This document shows positions 1-11,640 of a stretch of 64,000 bases of DNA, in pieces; positions within the stretch are counted from its first letter, which is position 1, and every line of letters starts with the position of its first letter. Position numbers and translations under genes: made by a program. The stretch lies in NCBI GenBank assembly GCA_022478985.1, contig JAKSZP010012129.1:1-64000 (forward strand). Direction: 5' to 3'. Origin of the DNA: Massospora cicadina. Its lineage: Eukaryota; Entomophthoromycota; Entomophthoromycetes; Entomophthorales; Entomophthoraceae. The notes under the pieces are model-generated. The model made no database searches. It had not been told where the DNA came from and was given only the letters and a program-made list of their open reading frames with translations.

Positions 1-973
1 GCCTGATGCGGGAGCCAGCTCACGAAAGGTAGAAATCATAGAAGCCAAACTAGGGGCTTCAACCATGGCAAGGAGCAGTCTGAATAAGTGGTCTGATTGG
101 GACACAAGGGGTTTCAAGGCGGCTGATACAACAGCCATCAGGGGGGTAGAGTCTCCTTCTTGTGAGGAAGAACGCAAAAAACTTCTCACCCAATGGTGGG
201 CATCTCCATCCACAGCATCTAACAACGTGAGCTCTTGTTGGGCATGAGATATTGCTGAAGCGTTATTGAGTGCTATTGTTGTACACATTTGTACTTTGGT
301 GAGCGCTTCAAGAACCTGATTGATGATCTCTTGGGAGGGTATACTCGATCTTTTCCCCAGGCTGAAGGAAGTAAGAGGAGATGCAGTCTTCACATCTTGG
401 GTGGCTTGAAGAAGGTTTCCCAAAATAGAGAGGATGCTTCTCCCAAAGTCAGAAAGTGACCAAACAAACAACAAACAGCACACAACTGATTGCACGTTCA
501 TCTGGTAGAGAGTAACCACTGCGACGCCTAATTCAAAAACTAAGGCAGAAGTGTCTGGAAGTAATGGTTGGTCAATTATGTCATGGAAATGGAAGAAGAA
601 GTTTAGACCAGCCTGCCAGTCAGGATGCGTGAGCACCCAAAAAGCAAGCCAGAATGCCAGAGGCATTGCTGACTGTATGACTTGGTATGGAGCCAGGAAA
701 TGTGATGCCATGAAGTGGTGGTGCAACAACAGGGTGAGGAGTATCCTGATGACAAACCACACTGAACCCATTCCCAACTCAGTGGTTCTAGTGGCAGGGG
801 GTGGGATTACTGGGATAGTTTTGATGAGATTCTTGGCATGTGAGGTTATCTCATCAGGAGTGATAAGGAGATGGATTCTTTCTTTCCATTGATGAACATA
901 GGACCATAAGATCCCCATGTATTGCTGCCAGAAGTTTGTAAGAAGGGGGTTGTAGAGCCAAAAATATTGGACT
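1..973 (-). CDS. Uncharacterised membrane-type protein, open at left edge
   Basis: The minus strand is open for 324 codons from 973 to base 1 with no stop and runs out of the window, so the C-terminus is missing. The first ATG in frame is at 918-916 and gives 306 codons. The translation is rich in Leu, Phe and Trp. Hydrophobic, likely membrane-spanning stretches are SVWFVIRILLTLLL, PLAFWLAFWVL and a longer one ending VVCCLLFVWSL. After them comes a more polar, probably helical part (QEIINQVLEALTKVQ). The local GC content is higher than in the AT-rich DNA to the right. I do not recognise a family. Just upstream in the same frame is a TGA inside a good 5' splice site (CA/GTGAGT at 976-971), so an intron may join it to the frame at 974-1227. 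It could be a host gene or a transposon-encoded accessory protein. A degraded relative near 7.9 kb favours a repeated family. Confidence 0.6.
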
Positions 974-1227
974 CACTGGGCCCAATCAGCGATGGAGGGA
1001 GCCATGGTGACCAAAAGAATTGGTAAAGCCCACAGAGAGTGCGAGGTGATGGGCCACAAGGGAAATACCATCTGGGATGCAGTCAGAAAGGGAAATAAAA
1101 ATTTGGTTTTTATGTAAAATTTTATTTGGAAAGAAAAGTAAGAAAATTGACCAACAATTTTTCCATTGCCAAGCAACTGATTGAATAGTGGTTGATTGGG
1201 TAGTGACAGGATGGGGTTAGGGCCCAC
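974..1227 (-). other. Possible upstream exon of the left-edge gene
   Basis: An ATG-started frame of 84 codons lies in exactly the same frame as the left-edge CDS and is separated from it only by the TGA at 976-974. It contains a hydrophobic stretch (HSLWALPILLVTMAPSIADW). Its stop overlaps a GTGAGT donor at 976-971. A polypyrimidine-rich acceptor ending in CAG at 925 would give a 52-nt intron, which breaks the downstream frame. A weaker AG at 878 would give 99 nt and keep it. A second possible intron lies inside this segment, with a pyrimidine-rich run and CTGAC before CCCAG near 1071. If none of these is spliced, the gene has a nonsense mutation. Confidence 0.3.
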
Positions 1228-1248
1228 AAATTTGACCTAACTGGCAAA

Positions 1249-1836
1249 TTATTTGGGAATGGGCAGGTTTATTCTTTGGGAACTAACATCACAAAATTCA
1301 GCGGCAGGCCGAGTCTCTGTCAGTTCAACCTCAAACGTCTGAACCAAGGCTCGACTACATTTCTGACATTTTGTATGATGGCATTTGGCCTGACGAGTGA
1401 TGGGAATCCCCCAAGGCCATCCCATATAGGGATGGGTCCATTTGGTTGGGAATGGGTTTGGAAAGCCAACCCGCCCACACTCAATCATTCAACTGTTTGT
1501 TTGGTCAACAGCCGCACATTGGGCGCAATGCCCAAATTACTATCAGAGAGCTTTGAACCCTCATCGATGGCGCCCAATATTTGTTCTACTGGTTTAGTGA
1601 TTGAATTGGAACTGTCAGGTGATCCAGCTGATATCTCATTCTTCATGCTTTTACAGCCATCCAAATTTTGGCCATCAACCAGATTACCACCCAAATTAGA
1701 TCTGGCTGATTTCAATTCGGTAATCTTGGCACAGATTTCACTGATTCCCCACAACAGTTCTTCTGAGGTGAGTGTGGGTATTGGGGGTGGGATCCGAAGC
1801 AGAAGGGCTATCACCCATCACTCATCTACTACATGA
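1249..1836 (-). other. Two unrecognised overlapping minus-strand frames
   Basis: Two minus-strand frames (1485-1814, 109 codons; 1249-1488, 79 codons) follow one another with a frame change and a 4-base overlap. The first is polar with a helical Leu/Lys/Glu segment. The second contains a Cys/His-rich patch (KCHHTKCQKC) that could bind zinc. A long plus-strand frame (1276-1836) overlaps them with a less natural composition, so I prefer the minus strand. They could be earlier exons of the left-edge gene or part of an unrelated mobile element. No family is recognised. Confidence 0.2.
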
Positions 1837-2138
1837 GTGAGATCGCCCTGAGTGATGAGAGATACCGCCATCCTCTTTGGTGTCTTTTTATTTGGGAATG
1901 GGAAGATGACCCAATTGAGAGCCAAATTTTGTTCCCCGAGACTTACACAACTTTAGAAGTAGTTACAATCCCAAGAGCAAACTTTAACTTCCAAGCCCAA
2001 TTCTTTATGTAAGCCAATGCTCTTAATTATGAGGGTATTGCCCTATTTTTATTGTTACCCTTTCCTAGATTTTTTTAAACTTATCACTTGTCAATTTTAA
2101 TTTTAAATTTTTCATCTTTTTAAAGAACTTTTGTTCAT
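1837..2138. other. AT-rich DNA without recognisable features
   Basis: No open frame of note, no repeat and no RNA gene is visible between the left-edge gene region and the first copy of the dispersed repeat. Confidence 0.4.
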
Positions 2139-2300
2139 CATGGCGCACATTGCACCAATATGCACCCACTTGAATGGCTTACCCCTCATTTGTTAGAGGG
2201 CTTTGAGTCCTTATCACTTCTAGTTGCTTTGTCAGTTAGGTGGTTTCTTTGTAATACTTTTTGATAGCCAAAAAAACTTGGGCTCACATAGTACTTAATA
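2139..2300 (+). repeat. Dispersed repeat R1, copy 1
   Basis: About 160 bp beginning near TCATGGCGCACATTG and ending near ACTTGGGCTCACATAG recurs in the same orientation at 5231-5392. Shared blocks include ATGGCGCA, TTAGAGGGCTTT, CTTCTAG and ACTTGGGCT. The copies are diverged, with small indels. No terminal structure was found, so the element class is unknown; a solo LTR fragment is possible. Confidence 0.5.
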
Positions 2301-5230
2301 ATAGGTTAGACAAGTCTTAAGTTCTGCTTCATTGCAATGGGAAACTATCCAAAATGACAATTCCCATCTAATAATACTTTTATAAGTTTGTGTTTCTTGG
2401 TTGGTTTTTTTGCTTTCTCATGCAGTTTATTTGGCTTTTCTTTGTAACACTTTAAACGTCATGTTCTTGTGAATCTCTTGATAATGTGCATTTTTCAGAT
2501 CTTCCACATAGTTTCTACTCACCTTTGGTAATGCCATTTATTTGATTGCATGGCTGACATGTTTCACGGCTAATCATCCTCTTTCTACATATGCAGAATC
2601 ACCTTGTACTATCCACAGAAAGTTTCTGGTTTCTGAGGTTTCTTTGGTTGCCATTGGGGCTTTCTAACCTCTGCTCACAGTTGATTTAAGTACTGAACAA
2701 TCTTCATCTTTAATCCCCTTTCTCCCATTATCATCAAAGCTTAACTCTTAAGATATTAACCCCCTTCCCTTTTTCTTTCATGCATGGCCCTTCTATTTAC
2801 TCTGAGGAACCCCTCAAATTTGTTTTTTTGGTGGATGCGCCTTTCCAGCCCTCACTTTATCTTCCCAAAATCATGTCTTTTGGCATCAGACAGTCTCACT
2901 GTGTCCACTGCCTGCACAGACCCCCTAGTTTACCATCCATTTATCAGGCTAGAGTAACTTACTCTTGTCTTAAAAATAATGAATCTTCCATTCCCACCCC
3001 AATGTCACAGAATTGCAACATCACCCTAACCCCTCTAATATTTTTCTTATGAAAGATGAATTTCTATAAAACAGTATCCTGGTGTTAATTTCATTGAAAA
3101 TATGTGTTATATAAGCTTTGGTATCAAACCCATTTAATTTGGTGGTTACTAGTGATTCTACCATGAGAACTTGTGAAAGGTATTTTATAAAATTGGTAAT
3201 ATAGTTGATATACGCCATAAGGATTGCAAGGGTTAAGCCCACTCAACAACGGACAGATGATATGGAGAACACCAGTCTTAAGACAAACTTGGTAAATTTA
3301 ATAAAACATGAAGCAATAGCCTCAGTGACACCACTTTATTTTTCTAATATATCTAGCAGATTCCTTCTGCTTGAAATTCCTTCTTATTCCTACTAAAAAT
3401 CCCTCTCCCCTAGTCTTCTTGTCACGCTTTATATATCCATGACTTTGGTCAAATCAGACCCTTTGGCTTAGGATATTCTTTCTCTTCATATTCTAATTAG
3501 TTTATCCTTGTAACTGAGAGGCTCCGGCAGAGTCTATTGTTCTTAAAATTGCCATCACCTTATCGCCTTATTTTGAAGCAATCTTATAAATATTGTTGAT
3601 TACCCAGTTCAGCCAATAAAAACCAATCTGCCGCAGGTATCTGGGGCTTATCATCTAGTCATATCAATTGTTCAACAGTTATAAAAAGGAGTAGCTTCCT
3701 AGATGATTTCTGAAATGATTGAGAACTATGTACAATACTATGTAACCTAGAAGAAAAAATGATGCATGGTATTATGTTAGGCAGTATATCTTCTTGTTTA
3801 GTTAAAAGTACTCCACGTGGAAATTTATTCACTAAGAAATTCAATAAAGGGTTCTAGTTTAGAAGTAGCAAATGGGTCTGGGCAGTTGGCATGTTATATA
3901 CCATTACACCGGAGACAAAAGACTGTATCTAAAGTAATAGGTTTTATGTAAACTTAATCAAAATAGCTAATAGTAAAGATCAAGTTGCATAAAAACACTT
4001 TTATGTTAGCTTAAGATTTCTCATAGCTAGCCTTTTTTATTTCTACTATAAAAATATTTGAGGTATGTTAATTTAATTAATTATGTATGTAATGTAATTA
4101 TTTGATGTATTGAGGTTACTACACAATGAACCATATACTTAGAGTACACATGATTCCAAAAATTCATAGGATGACCCACGATGCATTTAAGGACTGATTT
4201 AATTCATTAAAAAGGGTAATAAACTATTTTTTTAAATTTGATACAAATTATATCTAATCAAAAATAAAATGCAACTTGAAAAATTAAATTAAATTAAATC
4301 AAAATCAACTATCTTTGAATAAACAAAATTATTTGACCCAAATTTAATCAATAAAATCTTGATTAAACTGCAATATTAATTAAAAAAGTTAGGTATTATC
4401 GCTCACTCCAAAAAGACTAATAATTCGTTAGGATCCCAATCATGGCAAGTCCTGATAGTCTAACCTTGTTAGAAGGTTGGCCAAAAAGAAAAGGGTAATG
4501 CAAGGGTTTCCATAAAAGGTAATAAGCCAGGAGTTGCCTTTCACCCCTTCTATTACAATACTGCTCCTATCCCCACCTTTACTAGCTTTGTGCATGTTAA
4601 GACAACTAGCTCTTGTGCATAGAAATCCCTCAACTACACCATTAAAAATTTCAAATTTTTAATCCAGGTAAGTTCTCCTTTACCGCTGCTCACTTCCCAA
4701 AAATTTCACTAATATCAAGTCCTCAAATTCCCAAATCTTACATCTCATTTATATTTTTGGTAAAATTATCACATTTTGCTGTAAATTTTAAATTTCAAAC
4801 TCAAATCTTAACTACCCCTTTTGTTAATCTTCCAAAATCTCATTTATTAAACTTTTGCTTTTCCACTGTCAATTGTGTGCTGGACCTTTAAGGGTGAAAT
4901 GCGTCTCAATGTAGAAACTTTTGAATTTTTTTTGGATAAGATTGCATGAGGTAGCCAATAATGGAGTGTTATATATCCTTTTTAACATCATTCTTGTAGC
5001 AATTTTTCAATTCTGCTTCATTTCTCTCAAGCATTAACTGCAGAATACCTGTGACTAAGAATTAATCACACTCTCAAGATCAACACAATAACTACCAAGA
5101 CCATTTCTTTATCCACAGTGCTCTCACTTGTGAAAGTATTGGTCTAGCTTGTATTTGCTTTTCACCAATTTTAAAAAAAATTTCCTTACCAATCATATTA
5201 AGTTGTTATCTTTGTAAAGGAATTTTGTGC
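2301..5230. other. AT-rich intergenic DNA
   Basis: Long stretch with only short chance frames, such as 2780-3052 and 3659-3844, whose translations resemble nothing I know. No tRNA, splice-supported gene or transposon motif was recognised. It probably consists of repeats too old to identify by eye. Confidence 0.5.
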
Positions 5231-5392
5231 AACATGGCGCAAATTGTGGCCAACATGCACCTTATAATTTGGCTCACCCCTCAGTAGTTAGAGGGCTTTA
5301 GGCCTTATTTCTTCTAGCCGCTTGGTAAATTGGGTGGTTCCTTGGAGAAAGTTGATTACCAAAGCGAACTTGGGCTAACCTGGTCCTTACAA
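5231..5392 (+). repeat. Dispersed repeat R1, copy 2
   Basis: Second copy of the repeat at 2139-2300, same orientation, about 3.1 kb away. It starts at ACATGGCGCAAATTG and ends near ACTTGGGCTAACCTGG. The spacing would fit a pair of old LTRs, but no coding motif of a retroelement was seen between the copies. Confidence 0.5.
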
Positions 5393-7875
5393 TTACCTAA
5401 GCATCTACTATCAACTGATCTTCCCTAATTCCTCATTAAAAAGTTATCCACATATAAATTTTTGAATGAATAATCTGTAGCTTATATCTTTAGCCTACTA
5501 GTAACAATATCTACTATATTACTAATTAATTCTGCTCATTACATATAGATTCTTGTTATTTTTATATAAGTGACTAAGATTATTAACTAAACTATGGATG
5601 CTTTTTATTAAAGAATGCGAGTGGATAGACTTATGGAGAAAGATTACTGTGACTACCAAAGCTGCTTCAAATTAGATATGGTGTGAGCAAAACAAAGTGT
5701 AGTGTAGCTGTCCCAGAGTTTTTTACATCAGAAATTTTCTAACACTAAGTTTTATTATTTTAATAATATTTGCTTTATACAACTAATGTCTCTGTAATTT
5801 TAGCATTTAAATTATCTGAGGATCAAATTTTTTTGTTATTTTAGGTTCTTATCTAAACTAGTCACTACCATCAGTTAGAAACTTTGACTTCCAGTACCTT
5901 ACTTTTATAAGCAAAGATAAAGTACTTGACAAGGTGTTGCTCACTATAGGATATCCATTGCTATATAAAATTAAAGTATTGATACTATAGAGTTAGGAAC
6001 CTAAAACAATACCAAATTGGTCAGATATGAAATTGAGAAGAGGTTTTAATAGATTATCCACTTAATATTTTTGCATGTAGAAGATAGCACTCTAATAGTG
6101 CTTCTTAAACCTCAACAAATCACCCATAATCACAACTTTGTCCTGTCTTAATTAGGGAATAATTCACATAGTTGACCATGTTAATTATTCTCAAGGACAT
6201 GTTTCAGTTAACAATTATAAAAAGTTTATATGAGACTGACATCTTGACACATATACAATCAGACTATAATCCAGACAACTATGACCACCAATCTGACTAT
6301 CCTGCAATCACCACCTTTTGTAAGGTCCCAGTCTCTAGATATCAAGCTGGATAGGGCCTTGCACCCCTTCAAAATAAAGAGGTGCAAGAACCCAAAGGCG
6401 TTGCCACTTAGTCATTTGGTTGATATTGCATACCTTGGATAAGAGATAGTTAGCTGCAGCTCCCTCTTACTCGTCCTATCCAACCTTAAGCCTGATTCCC
6501 AGGATCAAAGCTGTTAAAATTTTCAAACAACAGAACACTATGTACAGAAAATCAGCCAGTTCTTTGTGGAACTAAAAAATTTTATAAGCTAATTACTGCA
6601 AACACCAAACCCCTTCTCAAACAAAAAACTTAAATGGGACGTCCTCAATTTTTAAAAAGTTTGATACCTGGGGTAATCTCAGGCAAGATATTTTGTTAAA
6701 TGAACCCCAATTAAAGACTAGGTCAAACAAAAAAGTAAACATTGGAATATGGTCAAGTCCCTAATTTTGGATGGTGACAAAGCAAAATTTGATAATCAAA
6801 CAGGGATTAAACCTTCTGAAATAAGGCATTTTAGTATAAAATTTTATCTTTATATATTATTAAACTGCTGTTCAAAATCCATCAAATCATTTGAGAATAG
6901 CAATTGTTCCAATTTTGGACATTGTTGTTTGTCTAAGCCTACCTCTCCACCTGTTCAACCCTACAACCCAACATTCTGCCAATGTTAGGGTATTGAGTTA
7001 TTTTTTTATAATTTTTTATATAAAAACTTTATCATAAATGATTTTAGCTTATTATATTGATGTGATTATCAGATATCATATAGTATAAAATAAAACCATA
7101 GAAAAGAACCACCTGTTAGCTAAAAATTTAGGAGAAACTAAGGTGGAATCTTTTGTTCACCTGGTACAGATGGTAGTTTGACAATAACAGAAACTAACAA
7201 ACTCAGTTTCGCCATTCCAAGGAAACCAAAAACTCTGTTCCAATCCCAATAATTTAACCCCATTAGCATAAGCGCCATCATGTATTATGAGGCTACTTAA
7301 ACACCACTATTCACAATTCAACCATCTCTTTGCCACGCTTATGCCATAACACCTTTTAGGCTAGCTTCAAGTACACAACAATAAGCTGAAATGTACTTTA
7401 GAGACCCATGAAACTGAAAAGAACTACTATGAGTCTACACAGATTAGCAACTTGTCATATAGAGATTTGCAGCTGTTAATTAAGGCAACATTGTTCACAT
7501 ACTCTATCTTAATGAGAACAACAAACTATTAAAAAGTTTGGAAACTTTTAGACTTTTTTGGCTAAACTCTAACATGCAATCAAATTTAAATTACACTCAA
7601 CATCACACTTTCCACTATTAAGTGTCATCGAGTTTGATGTTTGATGCCCCATGCGAGGTGTTGGTGTGCTACCTCCAAGTGTTTTTTGTACACTGATAAA
7701 GCATACCCAGGATGTCTCTGCTAGCCCCAATTACTTCAATTGCTTATCCCCCATCAATACCTAGACCTACACCTCACACATTCTCAGACAGTGCCTTACA
7801 GCCAACTGATGCTCCTCCAACATAATATGAAGTTTAGCCTTTGGTTCAAGAATGGGAAACTATTCTTTAAATGGT
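5393..7875. other. AT-rich intergenic DNA
   Basis: Short chance frames only (for example 6172-6354 and 6749-6988). No family, RNA gene or repeat boundary was recognised. Confidence 0.5.
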
Positions 7876-7980
7876 GTTGTCATGGATTAGACTGATTAAA
7901 GGATGACTAGGTTTCCAGTCTAGGTGCATTAGCACCCAGTGGAAAGACCATAATGCCAGAAGCACAGCTGCTTTAACATC
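7876..7980 (-). pseudogene. Degraded relative of the left-edge protein
   Basis: On the minus strand this segment translates to a stretch containing LLALWSFHWVLMHLDW followed by IHDN. It aligns without gaps to PLAFWLAFWVLTHPDW...FHDI of the left-edge CDS (about residues coded by 570-670). The DNA is also similar, sharing CTGGCATT, GGGTGCT, GACTGG and CCATGACA at matching spacing. Outside this block the similarity fades, and the frame carries stops both up- and downstream. The match is short and was judged by eye, so it may be a coincidence strengthened by hydrophobic composition. Confidence 0.35.
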
Positions 7981-9440
7981 TTAGAAAAGGGACGTATTAG
8001 GGTTCTAGTGAGAGAATTGAATTGAACATATACCAAAGCCATAAAAACAACCAAATGAATGCAATGGATGCAATTGCAGGTATTGCTGGGCAACCCCAAG
8101 GGTGCGGAAGGAATGGAGAATGACAACTCCTTTAGAGTTCACAGTTGATAGCCTTTGGGACTGAACAATAGTAAATTGGGTTGCCTTAAGGCCATAAATT
8201 AGTTGGCAGGCATATTCCAGTGTACTAATTTGTATATTAGAGTCTACAAATTATACACACCTATCCAAATCAGCTCAATTTTATGTTCCTACTGAGCTCT
8301 GATGTCATTACATGGTTGGAGGCATTAATCAAACAGCCACGTGGGGATGAAAAAGTGGTCAGGGAGTTAGATTAGATATACTGCTTGAACTGGGGCGGAT
8401 GGCTCCAAAGGTAGGTGCTCCAGATGATCCAGAGACTTGGAAACCCATCAGATTATCCAATTAAGTGTTCTACAACTTGCTAGGAGTGTGGCGGAATTGG
8501 CATAATGGAAGATCCCTTTTTGGTTGAAATGCAATAGGACTATGATTGAGTATTGTTTCAAATTACGATCTTAGGGGTGTCCTTTGTGTATGGCTGATTA
8601 GAGGTAGTAATTATGAACATAGATTTTCACCAACTTAGCTTGCTTGGCAAGCTGCTGGATCAATGAAATGGAGTGCTCACTCGATGATCATTGTAACCAC
8701 TACACAGATGGAGGCGTTTTTTTGCCAGATTAACCAGAAAGGTATCTGGAATGGTGTGGAAGGCGGATCCCTAAAAATAATGTAGGAAATTAGGTTATTT
8801 AATTATAAAGGCTCAAGATAAAAAATGAATTGACAACAGACACTATGAGGGGATGTTGTATTTATAGGTGGGTAGGAGAGAGTCAGAAAGAAGCCTCAAA
8901 ACTGGCCTATAGTGGGTCTCATAAGACAATTTTTCAAATGGATAGCTAGAAAGGATGGTGTGGATAGGAGAGAGTGATATTGGTTTTTGATAATCTTTTT
9001 AAGTTTTGTATTATAACTCTTGGATCAGGGGCCAATATATATCAATATAACAAATTTTTATTTGTATCAGTAAATTGGTGCATCCAATTTCACAAAATCT
9101 GTCCCAACTGTTGATTGATAAATTATGATTTAAGGGGTGGTTTGGGCAACTCAGAGTGCTGATCTGTGATCCTTTTAATCACTAAAAATGAATAAATCCA
9201 AATTCCCTAACTTGTCAATGGTTCTCAAGGCTTGGGGCAGTTTTTATCTTAATTTAAAAGAATTTAGGAGCCACAAACTAGGTTAAGATGATTCATAGGG
9301 CACTGTCAGAGGCCCCTATACTGGACTTCCTCCATGAAAAACCCTTCTTTCATTCTAAATGGGGAAGAAGAAGTAAATGGTACAGAGAAGGATCGTTATG
9401 GGCCAGGGCAAAAATTCATTGCTCATCTACCACATGAGCA
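7981..9440 (-). other. Possible 3' LTR and trailing sequence of the chromovirus
   Basis: This follows the 3' end of the minus-strand chromovirus. Read on the minus strand it holds a TATA-like CTATAAATA (plus coordinates about 8869-8878) about 0.6 kb downstream of the coding remnants, where a 3' LTR would lie. The matching 5' LTR was not found because the element is cut at 12970, so the LTR assignment is inference. The part left of 8760 shows no further recognised feature. Confidence 0.25.
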
Positions 9441-9599
9441 AGGTTTTTCAGCTAGACAAGGGATTTACTAGTGCCTTGGGCCCCCACTTACGCTTGAAGG
9501 ATTATTGCTCACGGTCCAGGTGGAGGGTCTGATCCTCAGGACTATATTATATTTTTTATAACAAGAAGTCCCTCCTCTTACATAAACCATGGTGTAACT

Positions 9600-9840
9600 T
9601 TTGTGCCTTGCGGGAAGTTTAGTGGCATGGGTGGCAGCAGTTTTATTCAATATATAGGAGGCATTCAGGGTGAAACTTGTGGAAGCTTCTATTAGTTCCT
9701 TACAGCTAGCGCAATCCATGGCGCTCATCCAACTATTTTTAGGACAGGTAGCCCTTACACGCACCTAGGTACCATATGGATCTGAGGGATTTACTTAAAA
9801 CCAGTATTGCTTCCACCTCAGAATCCTCTGAGACTCTGAC
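9600..9840 (-). pseudogene. Chromodomain at integrase C-terminus
   Basis: Minus-strand VEAIL...SIWYLGACKGYL near 9740-9820 followed, after stops and a frame change, by SWMSAMDCASCKELIEA near 9670-9740. The arrangement matches a chromodomain (EVEaIL..R...YLVkWkGY...TWEp..., then ELI..F). In chromoviruses this module directs integration to marked chromatin. Aromatic and Glu/Trp landmarks are recognisable although the domain is broken. Confidence 0.6.
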
Positions 9841-10079
9841 AACTAATAGTCTCGAGGAAGTAGGTCTATATACTTTGAAGGGAGATAGCTCAAAGATAAG
9901 AAACAATTTACAGTGCTTACAGTGTGTTGGAAGTTATTTACAGAAAGCGCAAATACCTACTTTCTATCAACTTCATTGTGACCTGAGCATTTGATAGCCA
10001 ACTTCTTTTTAGGGACCTTAATTTTTAGGTTGCATGTATCCAGAATGACAAGTGAACCAACTATAATATCATAACATGG

Positions 10080-11000
10080 GAGCCGCTTATGGAAATAAAA
10101 TCTCTTTTAATTCAAAAATTGCTTTAAATAAATGCTCCTGGACAAGGTTCTGGGTATCCAAGATGTGGGCTCTGCAATCTTCTGCTGTGGAGAACACTGA
10201 GATTAGGCGGGGAACAATATAAAATGAGGGGTTATATTCCAAGTTGGCCTCAAAAAGGGGAGAATCCAGTAGAGGAGTGAGAGGCGTTGTTGTATGCAAA
10301 CTAGGATAGGGGAAAATCCGTAGCCCAAGTATCCTGAGCAGCGGAGGAGTAACAATTCAGGTATCACTCCAGGACATGGATAACCCTATCAGTTTGTCCC
10401 TCTGACTGGGGTAGTATGCAGTGTATTGGCAAGGCATGATGATGAAGAGCTCCATTAGTGCATCCAAGAATTTAGTGGTAAACTGATGGCTGCAATTACT
10501 CACAATATCAAAGGAGGCCAAACATTTGCAATACATAAGAGATGAATTTTGTTGCCTCTCAGCTGTGGTCATGGTCATGTGACAGGGGATAAACAATGAA
10601 AACTCAGTAAGATTATTCACAATCACCATAACTGCTTTAAAGACATTTTTAGGGGAAAGTTATACAATGAAGTTCACAGAGACTGAAGTCCAGGGCTTTC
10701 TGCATGTTGCAGAAGGTGGAGTGATCTCTTTCTACCAGTTTGATCAGACATGGAGCGGGAGAATATGACACAGTTTACCATCCATTCTGGAATATACTTA
10801 GAGAAATTAGCAGAATATAACCCATTTAACAATTTCTGCACTTTTTGGATATTGGTAGGCCACTGCGAGAGGAACATGATGATCCTCAGTAACCTGCACG
10901 CGCAGAGAAGGGAAACCAAATCTTGTACCAAAAGGTGATTAACCCATCCTTCAAAGCATATAGGGAACATTTGGCGGCTTCTAGTCACAAGGTCTTTCGC
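10080..11000 (-). pseudogene. pol: Chromovirus integrase remnant
   Basis: The core starts with PWTSVSVNFIV at about 10663-10697, where family members have SVDFI, so the first catalytic Asp is Asn. The segment FDIVSNCSHQFTTKFLDALME at about 10465-10510 (given here as two joined motifs FDIVSN and QFTTKFLDALME) corresponds to DIVSDRG.QFTS, so the second Asp is also Asn. The third-acidic-residue region (TAYYPSQRD...) is scrambled. The tail (DSPLFEANLEYNPSFYIVP, 10110-10270) matches the conserved GxSPFeanyGynP stretch after the core. The zinc-binding N-terminal part lies upstream, near 10.75-10.98 kb. Confidence 0.7.
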
Positions 11001-11149
11001 AGTTCTATTCCATCAGGGCAAAACAGTTGGGTAAGACACGAGAAATCATGAGTGCCTCTGGGGGTTGACTATCAAAAGATACTGTGATAGGTGTCAAGGA
11101 GAGTATTTAGAAAGGAGCACAAAAGTGAGAGCTTCAAGAGATCTTCCTA

Positions 11150-11640
11150 TGCGCTGGAGGTCATGGAAGGATTGTAGCTTAACATGTCAGGCAGGATATT
11201 CAGTAGTCTCTTGAACTCATACCTGAAGTGGAAACTACAGAGGTCATAGTAGGTGCGCACTTTGCAATGAACTAGTTTCTGGGGATTCTGGTAAAACAAA
11301 AAAGGCAGTGATTAGTGAAAACAGTACTCTCATGTTGCGCTCCATGGAGGAGGTATTGCCAGTGGGGGAGCAACCAGGCCATTGCCGCTAGTATTTGTCA
11401 TAGATGGACCATTTTTGTTCCATAAATGTGAATTTTTGGAAGAAGTATGCAACAGGGTGCTCCACCCTTCATGACCTTAACAATAACGCAACCATATTAA
11501 CCAAAGAGGCATCACAGGGCAAAATGAAGGGCTTAGATGTATCTGCAGGGCAGAGAATCTGGGATGAAAAGAAGACCTCCTTAATAGCCTCAAAGGCCTG
11601 CTAGCACTTGTCAGGCCATTTGAAGGGAGCGTTTTATCTC
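11150..11640 (-). pseudogene. pol: Chromovirus RNase H remnant
   Basis: Minus-strand fragments resemble the RNase H that follows RT: KPF(I/H)...CDASL near 11520, HPVAYFFQKFTFMEQKWSIYD near 11430-11490, then LVHCKVRTYYDLCSFHF and LPDMLSYNP near 11160-11270, which match the family's kLnrRqaRW...F and aDaLSR.P motifs. Frames shift between the fragments. Confidence 0.65.

Noticed and set aside
925..976. 52-nt intron with a good donor and acceptor upstream of the left-edge CDS
   Set aside because: Splicing it would join the upstream exon to the wrong frame of the long CDS; kept only as one possibility in the annotation.
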